This document shows positions 25,151-33,386 of a stretch of 64,000 nucleotides of DNA, piece by piece. Positions within the stretch are counted from its first letter, which is position 1. The number at the start of each line of letters is the position of its first letter. The stretch comes from DATGMB01 sp035293845 (GTDB lineage: Bacteria; Acidobacteriota; Terriglobia; Bryobacterales; Bryobacteraceae). Below the pieces are notes generated by a model. The model saw only the letters and a program-made list of their open reading frames with translations. It was not told where the DNA came from and searched no databases. Where the stretch lies: positions 1 to 64,000 of the forward strand of contig DATGMB010000172.1 in the NCBI GenBank assembly GCA_035293845.1, written 5' to 3'. A program made the translations under genes and the position numbers.

Positions 25151-26197
25151 ATGACCCGAATTGCTGCAGTTGCTTTGGCCGCTTCCGGCCTTGTATTTGC
25201 CCAAACCCAACCCCCTACCGGCGGATGGCGCCGTGCGAGCGATCCGCCACCGGCCTCACCGGCTCCGGCGGCTCCCACGCCCGGTACGCAGGGTCAGAAC
25301 CCCGAGCCTGTCGACCGTAGCGACGCGTACGGGCAGCCGATCGACCAGCCGATCGATACGCCGGCCCAGACGAGACAGTCGCCGGCGACCCGGCCGATGA
25401 CCGAGCCTGCGACCACTCCCTCCAGCTCGACTCCCGCTTACGGCCTTCCCGCGGAGCTGACCCTGAAGGCGGGAACATATATTAGCGCGCGCCTCGGCCA
25501 GGGCCTCTCGACCGATCACAACCACCAGGGCGACACCTTCATCGCGCACCTCTCGCAGCCCATCATCGTGGACGGAGTCGTTGTTGCGCCGCGCAATTCG
25601 ACGGTCTACGGCCACGTGGAAGAAGTACAGAAGCAGAGCAGCAGCCGACCTTCCCGGCTCGGATTGCAGCTCACCAGCATCACCCTCGCCGATGGCACGC
25701 AGGTGCCGATCCAATCCCTGATGGTTACGCAGACCGGAACGCACACCCCGGGCGGCGTGCAGGCCGGCACGGTGGCGGCGACCACCGGCGTTGGGGCCGT
25801 AATCGGCGGCGCGGTCGGTTGGGGGACCGGAGCCGCGATCGGCGCGGGCGCGGGCGCAGTCGCCGGAATCGCGGGCGTGCTGCTCACCCGCAACCATCCG
25901 ACGGTTCTGTACCCCGAGACTCAGCTCACGTTCTCGGTGACTTCGCCGGTGAAGATTTCTACGGTGAACAATCCGCAGGCATTCCGCTTCGTCGGGCCGG
26001 GAGATACGCAGAACGCGCAGTTGCAGCCGCGCCCGGCGCCGCGCCCCGGCTACTACGGTCCGCGATATTACGGCTATGCGCCGGCGCCGTATCCTTATCC
26101 GTATGTCTACGCGCCGGCTCCGTATCCCTACTGGGGATGGGGGCCCGGTTTCGGCGTCGTAATCGGCCGCGGGTGGGGTTGGGGCCGCTGGCGGTAG
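25151..26197 (+). CDS. Secreted glycine-zipper protein with Pro/Tyr-rich tail
   Basis: A 348-residue exported protein. The signal peptide (RIAAVALAASGLVFA) is followed by a long Pro/Ala/Thr-rich linker to about residue 90. A compact domain follows (LTLKAGTYISARLGQGLSTD), and then a glycine zipper at about 205-245 (GVGAVIGGAVGWGTGAAIGA) that can span a membrane. The last 60 residues are Tyr/Pro-rich (PYPYPYVYAPAPYPY) and end WGWGRWR. No enzymatic motif is seen. A surface or outer-membrane structural role is possible. Confidence 0.75.
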   Translation: MTRIAAVALAASGLVFAQTQPPTGGWRRASDPPPASPAPAAPTPGTQGQNPEPVDRSDAYGQPIDQPIDTPAQTRQSPATRPMTEPATTPSSSTPAYGLPAELTLKAGTYISARLGQGLSTDHNHQGDTFIAHLSQPIIVDGVVVAPRNSTVYGHVEEVQKQSSSRPSRLGLQLTSITLADGTQVPIQSLMVTQTGTHTPGGVQAGTVAATTGVGAVIGGAVGWGTGAAIGAGAGAVAGIAGVLLTRNHPTVLYPETQLTFSVTSPVKISTVNNPQAFRFVGPGDTQNAQLQPRPAPRPGYYGPRYYGYAPAPYPYPYVYAPAPYPYWGWGPGFGVVIGRGWGWGRWR

Positions 26198-26225
26198 TCC
26201 TGATGCGGGCCAAGCCCGCGCTTCG

Positions 26226-26252
26226 GTGGTGCAGGCCATAGGCCTGCACCAC
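26226..26252. terminator. Perfect hairpin between convergent genes
   Basis: GTGGTGCAGGCC (26226-26237) and GGCCTGCACCAC (26241-26252) form a 12-bp perfect stem with an ATA loop, between two convergent genes. A smaller GCGGGCC/GGGCCCGC-like pairing precedes it. It probably acts as a bidirectional terminator; its form also resembles a dispersed repeat. Confidence 0.7.
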
Positions 26253-26272
26253 AGCTTCTATTCCCCCAAGTC

Positions 26273-27187
26273 CTACTCCCAGAGCTCCGTACTCAAATAC
26301 TTCAGCCCCGAATCGTTGACGACGGTCACCACGGTCTTGCCTTGAGCCGCGAGCCGCAGCGCCGCGGCGACGTTCGCTCCCGAAGAGAATCCCGCGAAGA
26401 TGCCTTCCTCGCGCGCCAGGCGCCGCGCGGCATGGATGGCCTCGCGATCGCTCACGCGCAGGACGCCGTCGGGCTGCGCGCGTTCCAGCATCGGCAGCGG
26501 CATGCCGTAGCCGCCGCCCTGAATGCGGTGCTGCGCGCAGTCCGGCTCGACGAGGAAACACTGGGCTTGTGAACCGCGCTCGCGGAAGGCCGCGGCGCAG
26601 CCGGCGAACGTGCCGCCGGTGCCCGCAAAATCGCAGAAGGTATCGAACGCCCCGCCGGTTTGGTCCCAGATCTCCGGGCCGGTGTGCAGATAGTGCGCGC
26701 GAAAATTTCCGGTGTGGTGAAACTGATCCGCGCGGAATGCGCCGCGCTCGCGCGCGATCCGTTGGGCGGCTTCCTCTACCAGCGCGAGATCGTGCCCGGA
26801 GACTTCGCCCGGCCGCGACCCGGCCGTCTGGTCCACGAGCACCACTTCCGCGCCGAGCGCGCGCATCATGCGCGCCCGCTCCGCCGAGTTGCCGCGCGAC
26901 ATCACGGCGACGAACGGATAGCCTTTTACGGCGCACACGATGGCCAGTCCGGTACCGGTATTGCCGCTGGTTAATTCGACGACGGTTTGACCCGGCCGCA
27001 GACTGCCATCGGCTTCCGCGTCTTCGATGATCTGTCTGGCTATTCGATCCTTTTTCGAGAGCCCGGGATTCAAAAATTCCAGCTTTGTGAAAATCCGGCC
27101 GCCCAAGCCGCGCGCGAGGCGTTCCAATTCCACCATGGGAGTGGCGCCGATGGCCTCCACGGCGGAGCGTAACACGGCTGAAATCAT
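26273..27187 (-). CDS. PLP-dependent cysteine synthase family enzyme
   Basis: A 304-residue fold-type II PLP enzyme. The lysine-bearing motif is FLNPGLSKKDRIA (the usual form is NPxGSVKDR). ELTSGNTGTG forms the phosphate-contacting loop at about residue 72, and GTGGTFAG the second. It resembles O-acetylserine sulfhydrylase/cystathionine beta-synthase relatives. The divergence from the canonical lysine motif leaves the exact substrate open. No heme or CBS domain is present. Confidence 0.85.
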   Translation of the reverse strand: MISAVLRSAVEAIGATPMVELERLARGLGGRIFTKLEFLNPGLSKKDRIARQIIEDAEADGSLRPGQTVVELTSGNTGTGLAIVCAVKGYPFVAVMSRGNSAERARMMRALGAEVVLVDQTAGSRPGEVSGHDLALVEEAAQRIARERGAFRADQFHHTGNFRAHYLHTGPEIWDQTGGAFDTFCDFAGTGGTFAGCAAAFRERGSQAQCFLVEPDCAQHRIQGGGYGMPLPMLERAQPDGVLRVSDREAIHAARRLAREEGIFAGFSSGANVAAALRLAAQGKTVVTVVNDSGLKYLSTELWE

Positions 27188-27368
27188 ACTATCGCATCCT
27201 CTTTCTACTTTTTTCCGAACTTTTTCGCGGCGGCCCCGTAACCTTCCAGGGTAACGCGCCGCCTATTCGGGTGAAGGCTGACAAAGACTTCCTCGGCTGG
27301 CGCCGGGAAGCGGTTAGCCAAAGGTTAGCAGCACATTTCAGTTGAATTAGGAGAATCTGTAAATCATC

Positions 27369-27689
27369 ATGCGCAAATTCATGGTTGTGGCCGCTCTGGC
27401 CATCTCTAGCCTGACCGTTCTTAGCGCCAAGTCCTACGAGATCATCCTGTCCGGCCCCACCAAGGCGGGCAACCTGCAGCTCAAGCCCGGCCAGTACACG
27501 CTGAAGGTCAACGGCGATAAAGCGGTCTTCACCGACATCAACAGCTCGAAGTCCTTCACCACCCCGGTGAAGGTCCAAACGACCGATAAGAAGTTCGACG
27601 ATACCCGGGTCCAGTCGACCAAAGACGGCGAAGTCGACAAGATCGAAGAGATCGATCTCGGCGGCTCCAAGACCAAGCTCGGTTTCTAA
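27369..27689 (+). CDS. Small secreted beta-rich protein
   Basis: A 106-residue protein with a signal peptide (RKFMVVAALAISSLTVLSA). The mature part, YEIILSGPTKAGNLQLKPGQ, then YTLKVNGDKAVFTD, is rich in short beta strands and lysine. The end IEEIDLGGSKTKLGF is typical of small proteins seen in Acidobacteriota. Function is unknown. A long inverted repeat follows its stop. Confidence 0.8.
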   Translation: MRKFMVVAALAISSLTVLSAKSYEIILSGPTKAGNLQLKPGQYTLKVNGDKAVFTDINSSKSFTTPVKVQTTDKKFDDTRVQSTKDGEVDKIEEIDLGGSKTKLGF

Positions 27690-27697
27690 CTCCCTCA

Positions 27698-27756
27698 CCG
27701 TCCGCTCGCCTGGCGAACAGCCCGGTCCGGCGCCGCAAGCCAAAGCGAGCGGACGG
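27698..27756. terminator. Long perfect inverted repeat after the small secreted gene
   Basis: CCGTCCGCTCGC (27698-27709) and GCGAGCGGACGG (27745-27756) are 12-base perfect complements separated by 35 bases. The element starts 8 bases after the preceding stop. Likely a terminator; a repeat is also possible. Confidence 0.65.
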
Positions 27757-27782
27757 CCCCCAATCCGCATACAATATCGTTG

Positions 27783-28520
27783 ATGCGGACCCCCGTTCTG
27801 CTCCTCCTCGCGGCATCTGCCGCCCTCTCGCAGCAGCAACAGCCCTCCATTCCCTACACGCTGCGGCCAATGTATGACCTGGTGAACGACTACGGCAATA
27901 CGCGCCGCTACGCCGCCGAGAATCAGAAGCTCGCTCCGCCCGCGGCGGGCGAGTCGCGCGTTGTCTTCATGGGGGATTCCATCACGGATGCCTGGGGCCG
28001 CGGCGGGTTCGCCTCGACCGCGCCGTTTTTCCCCGGCAAGCCGTACGTCAACCGCGGGATCAGCGGACAGGTTACAGCGCAGATGCTGCTTCGCTTCTAC
28101 CCCGACGTGATCGCGCTGCATCCGAAAGCCGTGCTCTTCCTCGCCGGCACGAATGACATCGGGGGCAACATCGGTCCCGTATCGGACGAATCCATCGAAA
28201 ACAACCTGATGGCGATGGCGGATATGGCGCGCGCCAACGGCATCCGGGTGATCCTCGCGTCGATCCTGCCGGTCTGCGACTACCACCGGCCGCAGACGGC
28301 GCAGCGCCCGCCCGAGCGCATCCTCGCGATCAACCGGTGGCTGAAGGATTACGCCGCGCAAAACCGCTTCGTGTATCTCGATTATTTCTCCGCCACGGTG
28401 GACGACAAAGGCTTCTTCAAAGCCGAGCTGACCAACGATGGCCTTCATCCCAACGCCGCGGGCTACGCCGTGATGGCGCCGCTGGCCGAAAAGGCCATTG
28501 CGGAAGCCCTCGGGAGGTAA
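27783..28520 (+). CDS. SGNH/GDSL hydrolase, secreted
   Basis: A 245-residue SGNH hydrolase. The signal peptide is followed by block I VVFMGDSITDAWG (catalytic Ser near residue 63), block II VNRGISGQVTAQML, block III LFLAGTNDIGG and block V NDGLHPNAAGYAVM (Asp and His). All four SGNH residues are present. Secreted members often de-acetylate plant polysaccharides. The gene after it (GH172) follows by 2 bases. It opens the pectin island. Confidence 0.88.
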   Translation: MRTPVLLLLAASAALSQQQQPSIPYTLRPMYDLVNDYGNTRRYAAENQKLAPPAAGESRVVFMGDSITDAWGRGGFASTAPFFPGKPYVNRGISGQVTAQMLLRFYPDVIALHPKAVLFLAGTNDIGGNIGPVSDESIENNLMAMADMARANGIRVILASILPVCDYHRPQTAQRPPERILAINRWLKDYAAQNRFVYLDYFSATVDDKGFFKAELTNDGLHPNAAGYAVMAPLAEKAIAEALGR

Positions 28521-28522
28521 TT

Positions 28523-29641
28523 ATGCCGAACGATCGCCGCAGTTTCCTCCAGCGCCTGATGGGCGCCGCCGGTCTCGCCACTGCCGCCGAGGCCGCGCCG
28601 CAACCGGGCACGCCCGCCGGCGCGGCGCCGCCGCTACCGCGCTACGCCCGCGCGCTCGAACACCGCTCGCTCAAGCAGGGGAGCTGGGATCGCACCGGCG
28701 GAAACCGCGATTTCTGGAACATTCCCGCCGGGGGCACGCTGGATGTCTTTCAGGCGGAGGGCCCGGGCGTAATCACGCACATCTGGTTCACCATCGCCGC
28801 GCGCAGCAACGATCACCTGAAGGAGCTCGTGCTCCGCGGCTACTGGGACGGGAATGCCAGGCCCAGCATCGAGACTCCGATCGGCGATTTCTTCGGCCTC
28901 AATCTCGGCACTTACTTCAATTACCAATCAGAATACCTGGCCTGCTCGCCCGGTAAGTCGCTCAACTGTTACTTCGCCATGCCGTACCGGCGCGCGGCGC
29001 GGCTGACCGTCACGAATGAGGGCAAGCAGGAGGTCGGCAGCTTCTATTCCAATATCGATTACATGACCGTCCCTGCGCTGCCGGCGGACGCGCTCTATTT
29101 CCACGCGCAATACCGGCAGGCGGCGCCGTGCGTGCCGGTGGCGGCCACCGGCCCCAAGGTGAACCTCGACGGCCGGCACAATCACGTCTACTGCGAAACG
29201 CGCGGCCGCGGCCATCTGATGGGCGTCACGCTCGGGGTGCTGCAGAACGCAAACGGCTGGTGGGGCGAGGGCGACGAGATGATCTTCGTCGACGACGAGA
29301 CGAAGCCGCTCATCACCGGCACGGGATCGGAGGATTATTTCCTCGGAAGCTGGGACTTCGGCGGCCGCGATGGCGCGACACCCTTCGCGCACGCGATGTA
29401 CGGCGCGCCCCTGATCGTCAATGCCGAGCGCACCGGCGGCCGTTACTGCTGCTACCGCTGGCACGGCGACAATCCCGTGACGTTCCGCCGCTATCTGAAG
29501 CACACCATGGAGCACGGCCACGCCAACGACCGCGGGGATAATTTCTTCTCTGTGGGCTACTGGTATCAGGCCGAGCCCTACACGGAGTTTCCGCCGCTGC
29601 CGCCCGCTGCGGAGCGGATACCGGTGGTGCGCACGGCTTAG
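28523..29641 (+). CDS. GH172 (DUF2961) family protein, Tat-type leader
   Basis: A 372-residue protein. The ATG at 28523 follows a GGAGG and begins a twin-arginine-like leader (NDRRSFLQRLMGAAGLATAA). The body shows DUF2961/GH172 features: GVITHIWFTIAARSNDHLKE, GDFFGLNLGTYFNYQSEYLA near residue 125, and ITGTGSEDYFLGSWDF, which carries the catalytic-type acids. Known GH172 members act on difructose dianhydrides or arabinofuranosides. In this pectin island an arabinan-type side chain is plausible. The stop overlaps the convergent GH28 by 4 bases. Confidence 0.83.
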   Translation: MPNDRRSFLQRLMGAAGLATAAEAAPQPGTPAGAAPPLPRYARALEHRSLKQGSWDRTGGNRDFWNIPAGGTLDVFQAEGPGVITHIWFTIAARSNDHLKELVLRGYWDGNARPSIETPIGDFFGLNLGTYFNYQSEYLACSPGKSLNCYFAMPYRRAARLTVTNEGKQEVGSFYSNIDYMTVPALPADALYFHAQYRQAAPCVPVAATGPKVNLDGRHNHVYCETRGRGHLMGVTLGVLQNANGWWGEGDEMIFVDDETKPLITGTGSEDYFLGSWDFGGRDGATPFAHAMYGAPLIVNAERTGGRYCCYRWHGDNPVTFRRYLKHTMEHGHANDRGDNFFSVGYWYQAEPYTEFPPLPPAAERIPVVRTA

Positions 29642-30999
29642 CGGCCCGGCAGCGGCACGAACTTGCCCACGCACGCGTTGGGCGCGCCCTTGCCCGGCTT
29701 GCCCGTGACCGTTACGTCCGGGCCCTCCGGCAGGAAATTCACCGGCCCCGGCCCGAATTCGAGCTGCGCGTGTTCGGCCGCGAACTTCAGGTTCGGCGAC
29801 GGATCCAGAATCACGTTATCGAAGCGCATTCCCAGGCGGTGCTGCTCGTCGAAGCCCTGTAGCGTGATCTTGCCGCCGTCCTGGACCCGCACGTCGTGCA
29901 GCTCGATGGCGGTGAACTGCGGCAGTCTGGTTCCGGCCGCCTTGCCGGCGTGCTCGTAATCGGAATCCATGTAGATGGGGTTCTTCGTGTCGCGGATGCA
30001 CACGTCGCGGTACACGATGCCCCGGACCAGACCGCCGCGCGTCGCATTGGATTTGATCCGGATGCCGTTATCCGCGCCGTCGATCGATAGATCTTCCACG
30101 AGGATCGCCTCCGCGCCGCCGTAGGTCTCGCTCCCGATCGACATGCCGTGGCCGGTGTAGAAATGGTTGTGCGCGATGGTCATGTGCGCGGCGTGGCCGC
30201 CCGCCTTGATGGCGACCTGATCATCGCCGGTGTGGATGTAGCAATGCGTGATGGTGACGTTGGTCGAGGAGCCGGGGTCGATGCCGTCCGTGTTGCGCGC
30301 GCCCTTGCCCGGCGTGTCGATGGTCACGCCCCAGGCCGTGAAGCCGTCGCCCTGCCCGTAGTACACGTGGAAATTGGGCGAGTTCTTCAAGGTCAGCCGG
30401 TACAGGATGAAATTGTTGCAGCGGGAAAGGACCATGATCCGCGGCACGTTCTGCGAGCCGCCTTTGCGCGCCTGCTCGGCGAGATCCCACCAGCTTACGT
30501 CGCGGCCCAGCAGCTTCGCCCATCCGCGGCCATCGATGGTTCCCGGCCCCATGACGCCGGCGCCGGCCACGCCGTCGCCCGCGATCATCGGGCGGCAGCC
30601 GCGGCCGTTCTGATCGACCAGGCCGCAGCTTCCCGGCCGCACTTCGTACACTTTGGGATCGCGCGAGCCGAACAGGATCGCCCCCGCGTCCACCCGCAGG
30701 GTCACACCGGGGCGCAGTTCGAGCGGCCCGGTGAGGAACGCGTTGTGGCCGCCCGCAGCCTGCAGCACCACGGCCTGACCTCTGCCGCAACCGTCCAGCG
30801 CCTTCTGGATGCGCGCGGTATCGAGGCGCGACTCGTCGGCCTCGGCCAGCGTCCTGTTGCCGTCGATGGCCGTGAGCTGAGCGGGCAGCTCCGCGCAAGC
30901 GGGCGGGAATTTCGGCTCGGTGACGTGGCGCGTATCCTGCGCGTGGGCCGCCGCGGCGCAGAACGCGCCGAAAATCAATGCACTTCTGAAGGTTCCCAC
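29638..30999 (-). CDS. GH28 polygalacturonase
   Basis: A 453-residue exported GH28. It starts at a GTG at 30999 with GGAGAGG upstream and has a signal peptide (TFRSALIFGAFCAAAAHA). The right-handed beta-helix carries the family motifs in order: NTDGID (about 234), GDDQVAIK (about 256), GHGMSIGS (about 283) and RIKS (about 312). The catalytic aspartates are intact. It cleaves homogalacturonan in the periplasm or outside. Its start overlaps the end of the pectinesterase gene by 25 bases, so the two are probably co-translated. Confidence 0.94.
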   Translation of the reverse strand: MGTFRSALIFGAFCAAAAHAQDTRHVTEPKFPPACAELPAQLTAIDGNRTLAEADESRLDTARIQKALDGCGRGQAVVLQAAGGHNAFLTGPLELRPGVTLRVDAGAILFGSRDPKVYEVRPGSCGLVDQNGRGCRPMIAGDGVAGAGVMGPGTIDGRGWAKLLGRDVSWWDLAEQARKGGSQNVPRIMVLSRCNNFILYRLTLKNSPNFHVYYGQGDGFTAWGVTIDTPGKGARNTDGIDPGSSTNVTITHCYIHTGDDQVAIKAGGHAAHMTIAHNHFYTGHGMSIGSETYGGAEAILVEDLSIDGADNGIRIKSNATRGGLVRGIVYRDVCIRDTKNPIYMDSDYEHAGKAAGTRLPQFTAIELHDVRVQDGGKITLQGFDEQHRLGMRFDNVILDPSPNLKFAAEHAQLEFGPGPVNFLPEGPDVTVTGKPGKGAPNACVGKFVPLPGR

Positions 31000-31979
31000 C
31001 GATCCTCTCCTGCGAGAAATCTGCGCCGCTCGAATCGCGCGGCTTCCGCACCGGTCAACTGCCGCCGCGCCGGATTGGCGCCCGGTCCGCGCGAATGATA
31101 CTCCGCGTAAAATGCCGTCGGCAGCGAGGGTTTCCCGTTATGCTCCCATTCGTGCCAGCCGGCCGGCTCGATCTCCGCGTCCATTTGGGTGTCGCGAAAC
31201 ACCACGGTGGCGTACGCCCGCCACGGCCGGCCGAGATAAATATGCCTGGCGCCGGGCTCCGCCGTCAATCGGCAATGGTCGAACACATACCCGCTGGGCT
31301 CCTCCGCGTAGTGCCGGCTCTGCGCGGTGATCATGACCTGCCCATGCGCGAGGGCGTGGATCTCGCAATTCTCGAAGTACGCCAGCGAGTCCCCGAAAAT
31401 GAAATCCACGTTGCCTTCGATGTAACAATCCGCGAAGTACTGGCGCGCCGGGACGCACGGCCCCGCATCGGAGACGCAGCTCTTGCTGGCGGCGTACAAC
31501 GTGTCCTGGTAGCCCAGGAAGCGCACGCGCCGGAACACCGCACGGTCGGCGGTCACCTTCAGCGCCACGGCCTGCGACCCCTCCTGTTCGAGCGGCCGCG
31601 TGCGGCTGAAGGTATTCTCGATGGTCAGGTTTTCCGCGTAGAAATTGTCGCCCGAGACGGTCACGCTGGCCGATTTTGTCGTTCCCCCGGCAGTCCCCGC
31701 GCTCAGATCGTAGCTGAGCACCACATCCTGCGGCCGCGCTCCGAGGCCGCGCAGCGCGACGTGCGGCCGGTCGATGACGAGCCGCTCGTGGTAGATCCCC
31801 GGCTTGATGAGAATGTCATTGGCGCCGGACTCGAGGGCGGCCGACACGGTCGTGAAGCCGCCCGAGCCATCGCCCGCCACGATTACGCCGGCTGCATGAA
31901 CGATCACCGCCCCGAACAGAAGAGCCGCGGATAAACGCAGACAAACACCGATCTGCACCCGCTTGCTATCCGCGTTCAT
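30975..31979 (-). CDS. Pectinesterase (CE8)
   Basis: A 334-residue CE8 enzyme that removes methyl groups from pectin. The motifs are QAVALKV (about 137), GYQDTLY (about 158), VDFIFGDS (about 191) and YLGRPWR (about 250); the two Asp and the Gln of the active site are present. The signal peptide is RLSAALLFGAVIVHA. The first ten codons lie inside the inverted repeat at 31924-31996, so the N-terminus before the signal is repeat-derived. The start overlaps the uxaE stop (ATGA). Confidence 0.93.
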   Translation of the reverse strand: MNADSKRVQIGVCLRLSAALLFGAVIVHAAGVIVAGDGSGGFTTVSAALESGANDILIKPGIYHERLVIDRPHVALRGLGARPQDVVLSYDLSAGTAGGTTKSASVTVSGDNFYAENLTIENTFSRTRPLEQEGSQAVALKVTADRAVFRRVRFLGYQDTLYAASKSCVSDAGPCVPARQYFADCYIEGNVDFIFGDSLAYFENCEIHALAHGQVMITAQSRHYAEEPSGYVFDHCRLTAEPGARHIYLGRPWRAYATVVFRDTQMDAEIEPAGWHEWEHNGKPSLPTAFYAEYHSRGPGANPARRQLTGAEAARFERRRFLAGEDRWEPSEVH

Positions 31980-31996
31980 CGGTGTTCATCGGCGGC
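31924..31996. repeat. Inverted repeat overlapping two coding ends
   Basis: The left arm GCCGCGGATAAACGCAGACA, then AACACCGAT (31924-31952), and the right arm TATCCGCGTTCATCGGTGTT, then CATCGGCGGC (31967-31996), are imperfect complements with a 14-base spacer. The element straddles the uxaE/pectinesterase junction and provides the uxaE stop and the pectinesterase start. Confidence 0.7.
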
Positions 31997-33250
31997 CAGG
32001 CTGGTTACAAACAGCGGCTTGATGTGGCGCTCGAACAGGTTTTCCGTAACATTGCGCGAAATCGTCTCGCGGCACTCGCGCAGCATGGCCGTGTACCGCG
32101 GACCCATCTTCGCCGCGATCTTGTACCCCACATGCAGCAACTGCCGCAGGTGGGGGTTGTACCACGGATTGGACCGGTCGTGCCGCAGCGCCGCGGTGTA
32201 CTCTTCCGCCGACCACTCCTTCACCTCCGCCGGCTCGGGCAGCCGTGCGCGGTCGATATCGATCACCGAGGCATACGGCGCGCACAGCTCGTCGCAGTGC
32301 GCATACGCTTCCGCGTAAATTTCCCTGGCGAGCGCCAGCCCCGCGCCGCGCGCTTCCGCCAGGCCGATCAGCTCCTCGAGCCACGTGGTGCCCGCCGTCT
32401 TGACGTGCACGCCCGCGCCGGTAGCCGCCAGCGCGCGCCGGATCGCGCCGTAAATCGAGAACTTATCGCTACCCGAATGCACGCTCAGCTTGAGGTTTGC
32501 CGGCAGGCCGTAGCGCTCGACGGCGTGCGCGATCACCGCCAGATCCTCGCGGAACTCTTTCTCGAATTGCGCCACGTTGCCCACATAATCGACGCCCTTG
32601 TTGAAGCGCCCCGTGAACTTCGGCGCGATGGTCTGGATCGGAATCCCCTCGTCCGCGATGGCCGCCAGGATCACCAGCAGCTCGGGCGGTGTCTGCGGCA
32701 CATCGGTCTCGTCCATCGAGACCTCGGTGATGAAGTTGCCGGCGCCCTTCCGCTCCGCCACGTGCCGGTAGATCCGCCCCGCCTCCTGCACCGCGAACAG
32801 GTACTGCGCGGCGATCCGCGCGACCGATTCCCGCGACGTCGTGAACCGCTCCGCGATCCCCGGAACGCAAAAGCTGCCGATCAGCTCGGGATGCCGGGCG
32901 AGAAAGGCGTCCACATCCGCCGCCGCGGCCGGCTGGCCAATCGCGGCTGCGACGTCGATCGTGTAGAAATCGCTCGCATCGAGGAACCGGCCGACGGTGC
33001 CGAGATTGATATGGTCGGCATCCACGTGGTACGGGCGGCGCCAGCCGAGCTCCCGCACCGCGGCATCGGCGGCGGCGCGCACGCTGGCGGGCTCCGAGCC
33101 GACAATCAGATGCTCCCGATTCGACTTATTCCACACCGGAACGATCTCCGCGCCGCAATCCGCCGCCAGCATGCAGGCCCGAAGCTGGGCCGCGGCCTGG
33201 TGCGCGAAACGGTCGCCGACGCCCAGCGATAACTTCCCCAAGGTCAGCAT
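31976..33250 (-). CDS. uxaE: D-tagaturonate epimerase family protein
   Basis: A 424-residue cytoplasmic protein resembling UxaE, which converts D-tagaturonate to D-fructuronate in galacturonate breakdown. TEVSMDETDVPQTPPELLVI, then FTGRFNKGVDYVGNV, LKLSVHSGSDKFSIYGAIRR and KTAGTTWLEELIG are conserved blocks of the family. The HVDADHINLGTVGRFL stretch may bind metal. Its place in a pectin operon fits: pectinesterase and polygalacturonase supply galacturonate, which is isomerised to tagaturonate (by UxaC, not in this window) and then epimerised here. The last residues come from the inverted repeat. Confidence 0.85.
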   Translation of the reverse strand: MLTLGKLSLGVGDRFAHQAAAQLRACMLAADCGAEIVPVWNKSNREHLIVGSEPASVRAAADAAVRELGWRRPYHVDADHINLGTVGRFLDASDFYTIDVAAAIGQPAAAADVDAFLARHPELIGSFCVPGIAERFTTSRESVARIAAQYLFAVQEAGRIYRHVAERKGAGNFITEVSMDETDVPQTPPELLVILAAIADEGIPIQTIAPKFTGRFNKGVDYVGNVAQFEKEFREDLAVIAHAVERYGLPANLKLSVHSGSDKFSIYGAIRRALAATGAGVHVKTAGTTWLEELIGLAEARGAGLALAREIYAEAYAHCDELCAPYASVIDIDRARLPEPAEVKEWSAEEYTAALRHDRSNPWYNPHLRQLLHVGYKIAAKMGPRYTAMLRECRETISRNVTENLFERHIKPLFVTSLAADEHR

Positions 33251-33306
33251 AAGAAATCCCGATTATAGGACCCGGTGTGGCTGAAGCCAAACGCAGGATA
33301 CGAAAT

Positions 33307-33333
33307 CGATCGTTTAGCTGCGCTAAACGATCG
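33307..33333. promoter_or_regulatory. Perfect operator-like palindrome in the pectin divergon
   Basis: CGATCGTTTAGC (33307-33318) and GCTAAACGATCG (33322-33333) are perfect 12-base complements around TGC. It lies in the 136-base gap between divergent uxaE and the second GH28 gene. The TTTAGC/GCTAAA core is the kind of site bound by a dimeric LacI-family repressor. No regulator gene is adjacent. Confidence 0.6.
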
Positions 33334-33386
33334 CGTGGAGCACCGTCCGCTTCGGGCCGCGGCTCTGCTGCTACTATGTCGTTGTC

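Noticed and set aside
930..31996. A CRISPR array made of the intergenic repeats
   Set aside because: The repeats are inverted pairs, far apart, with no regular spacers and no cas genes.
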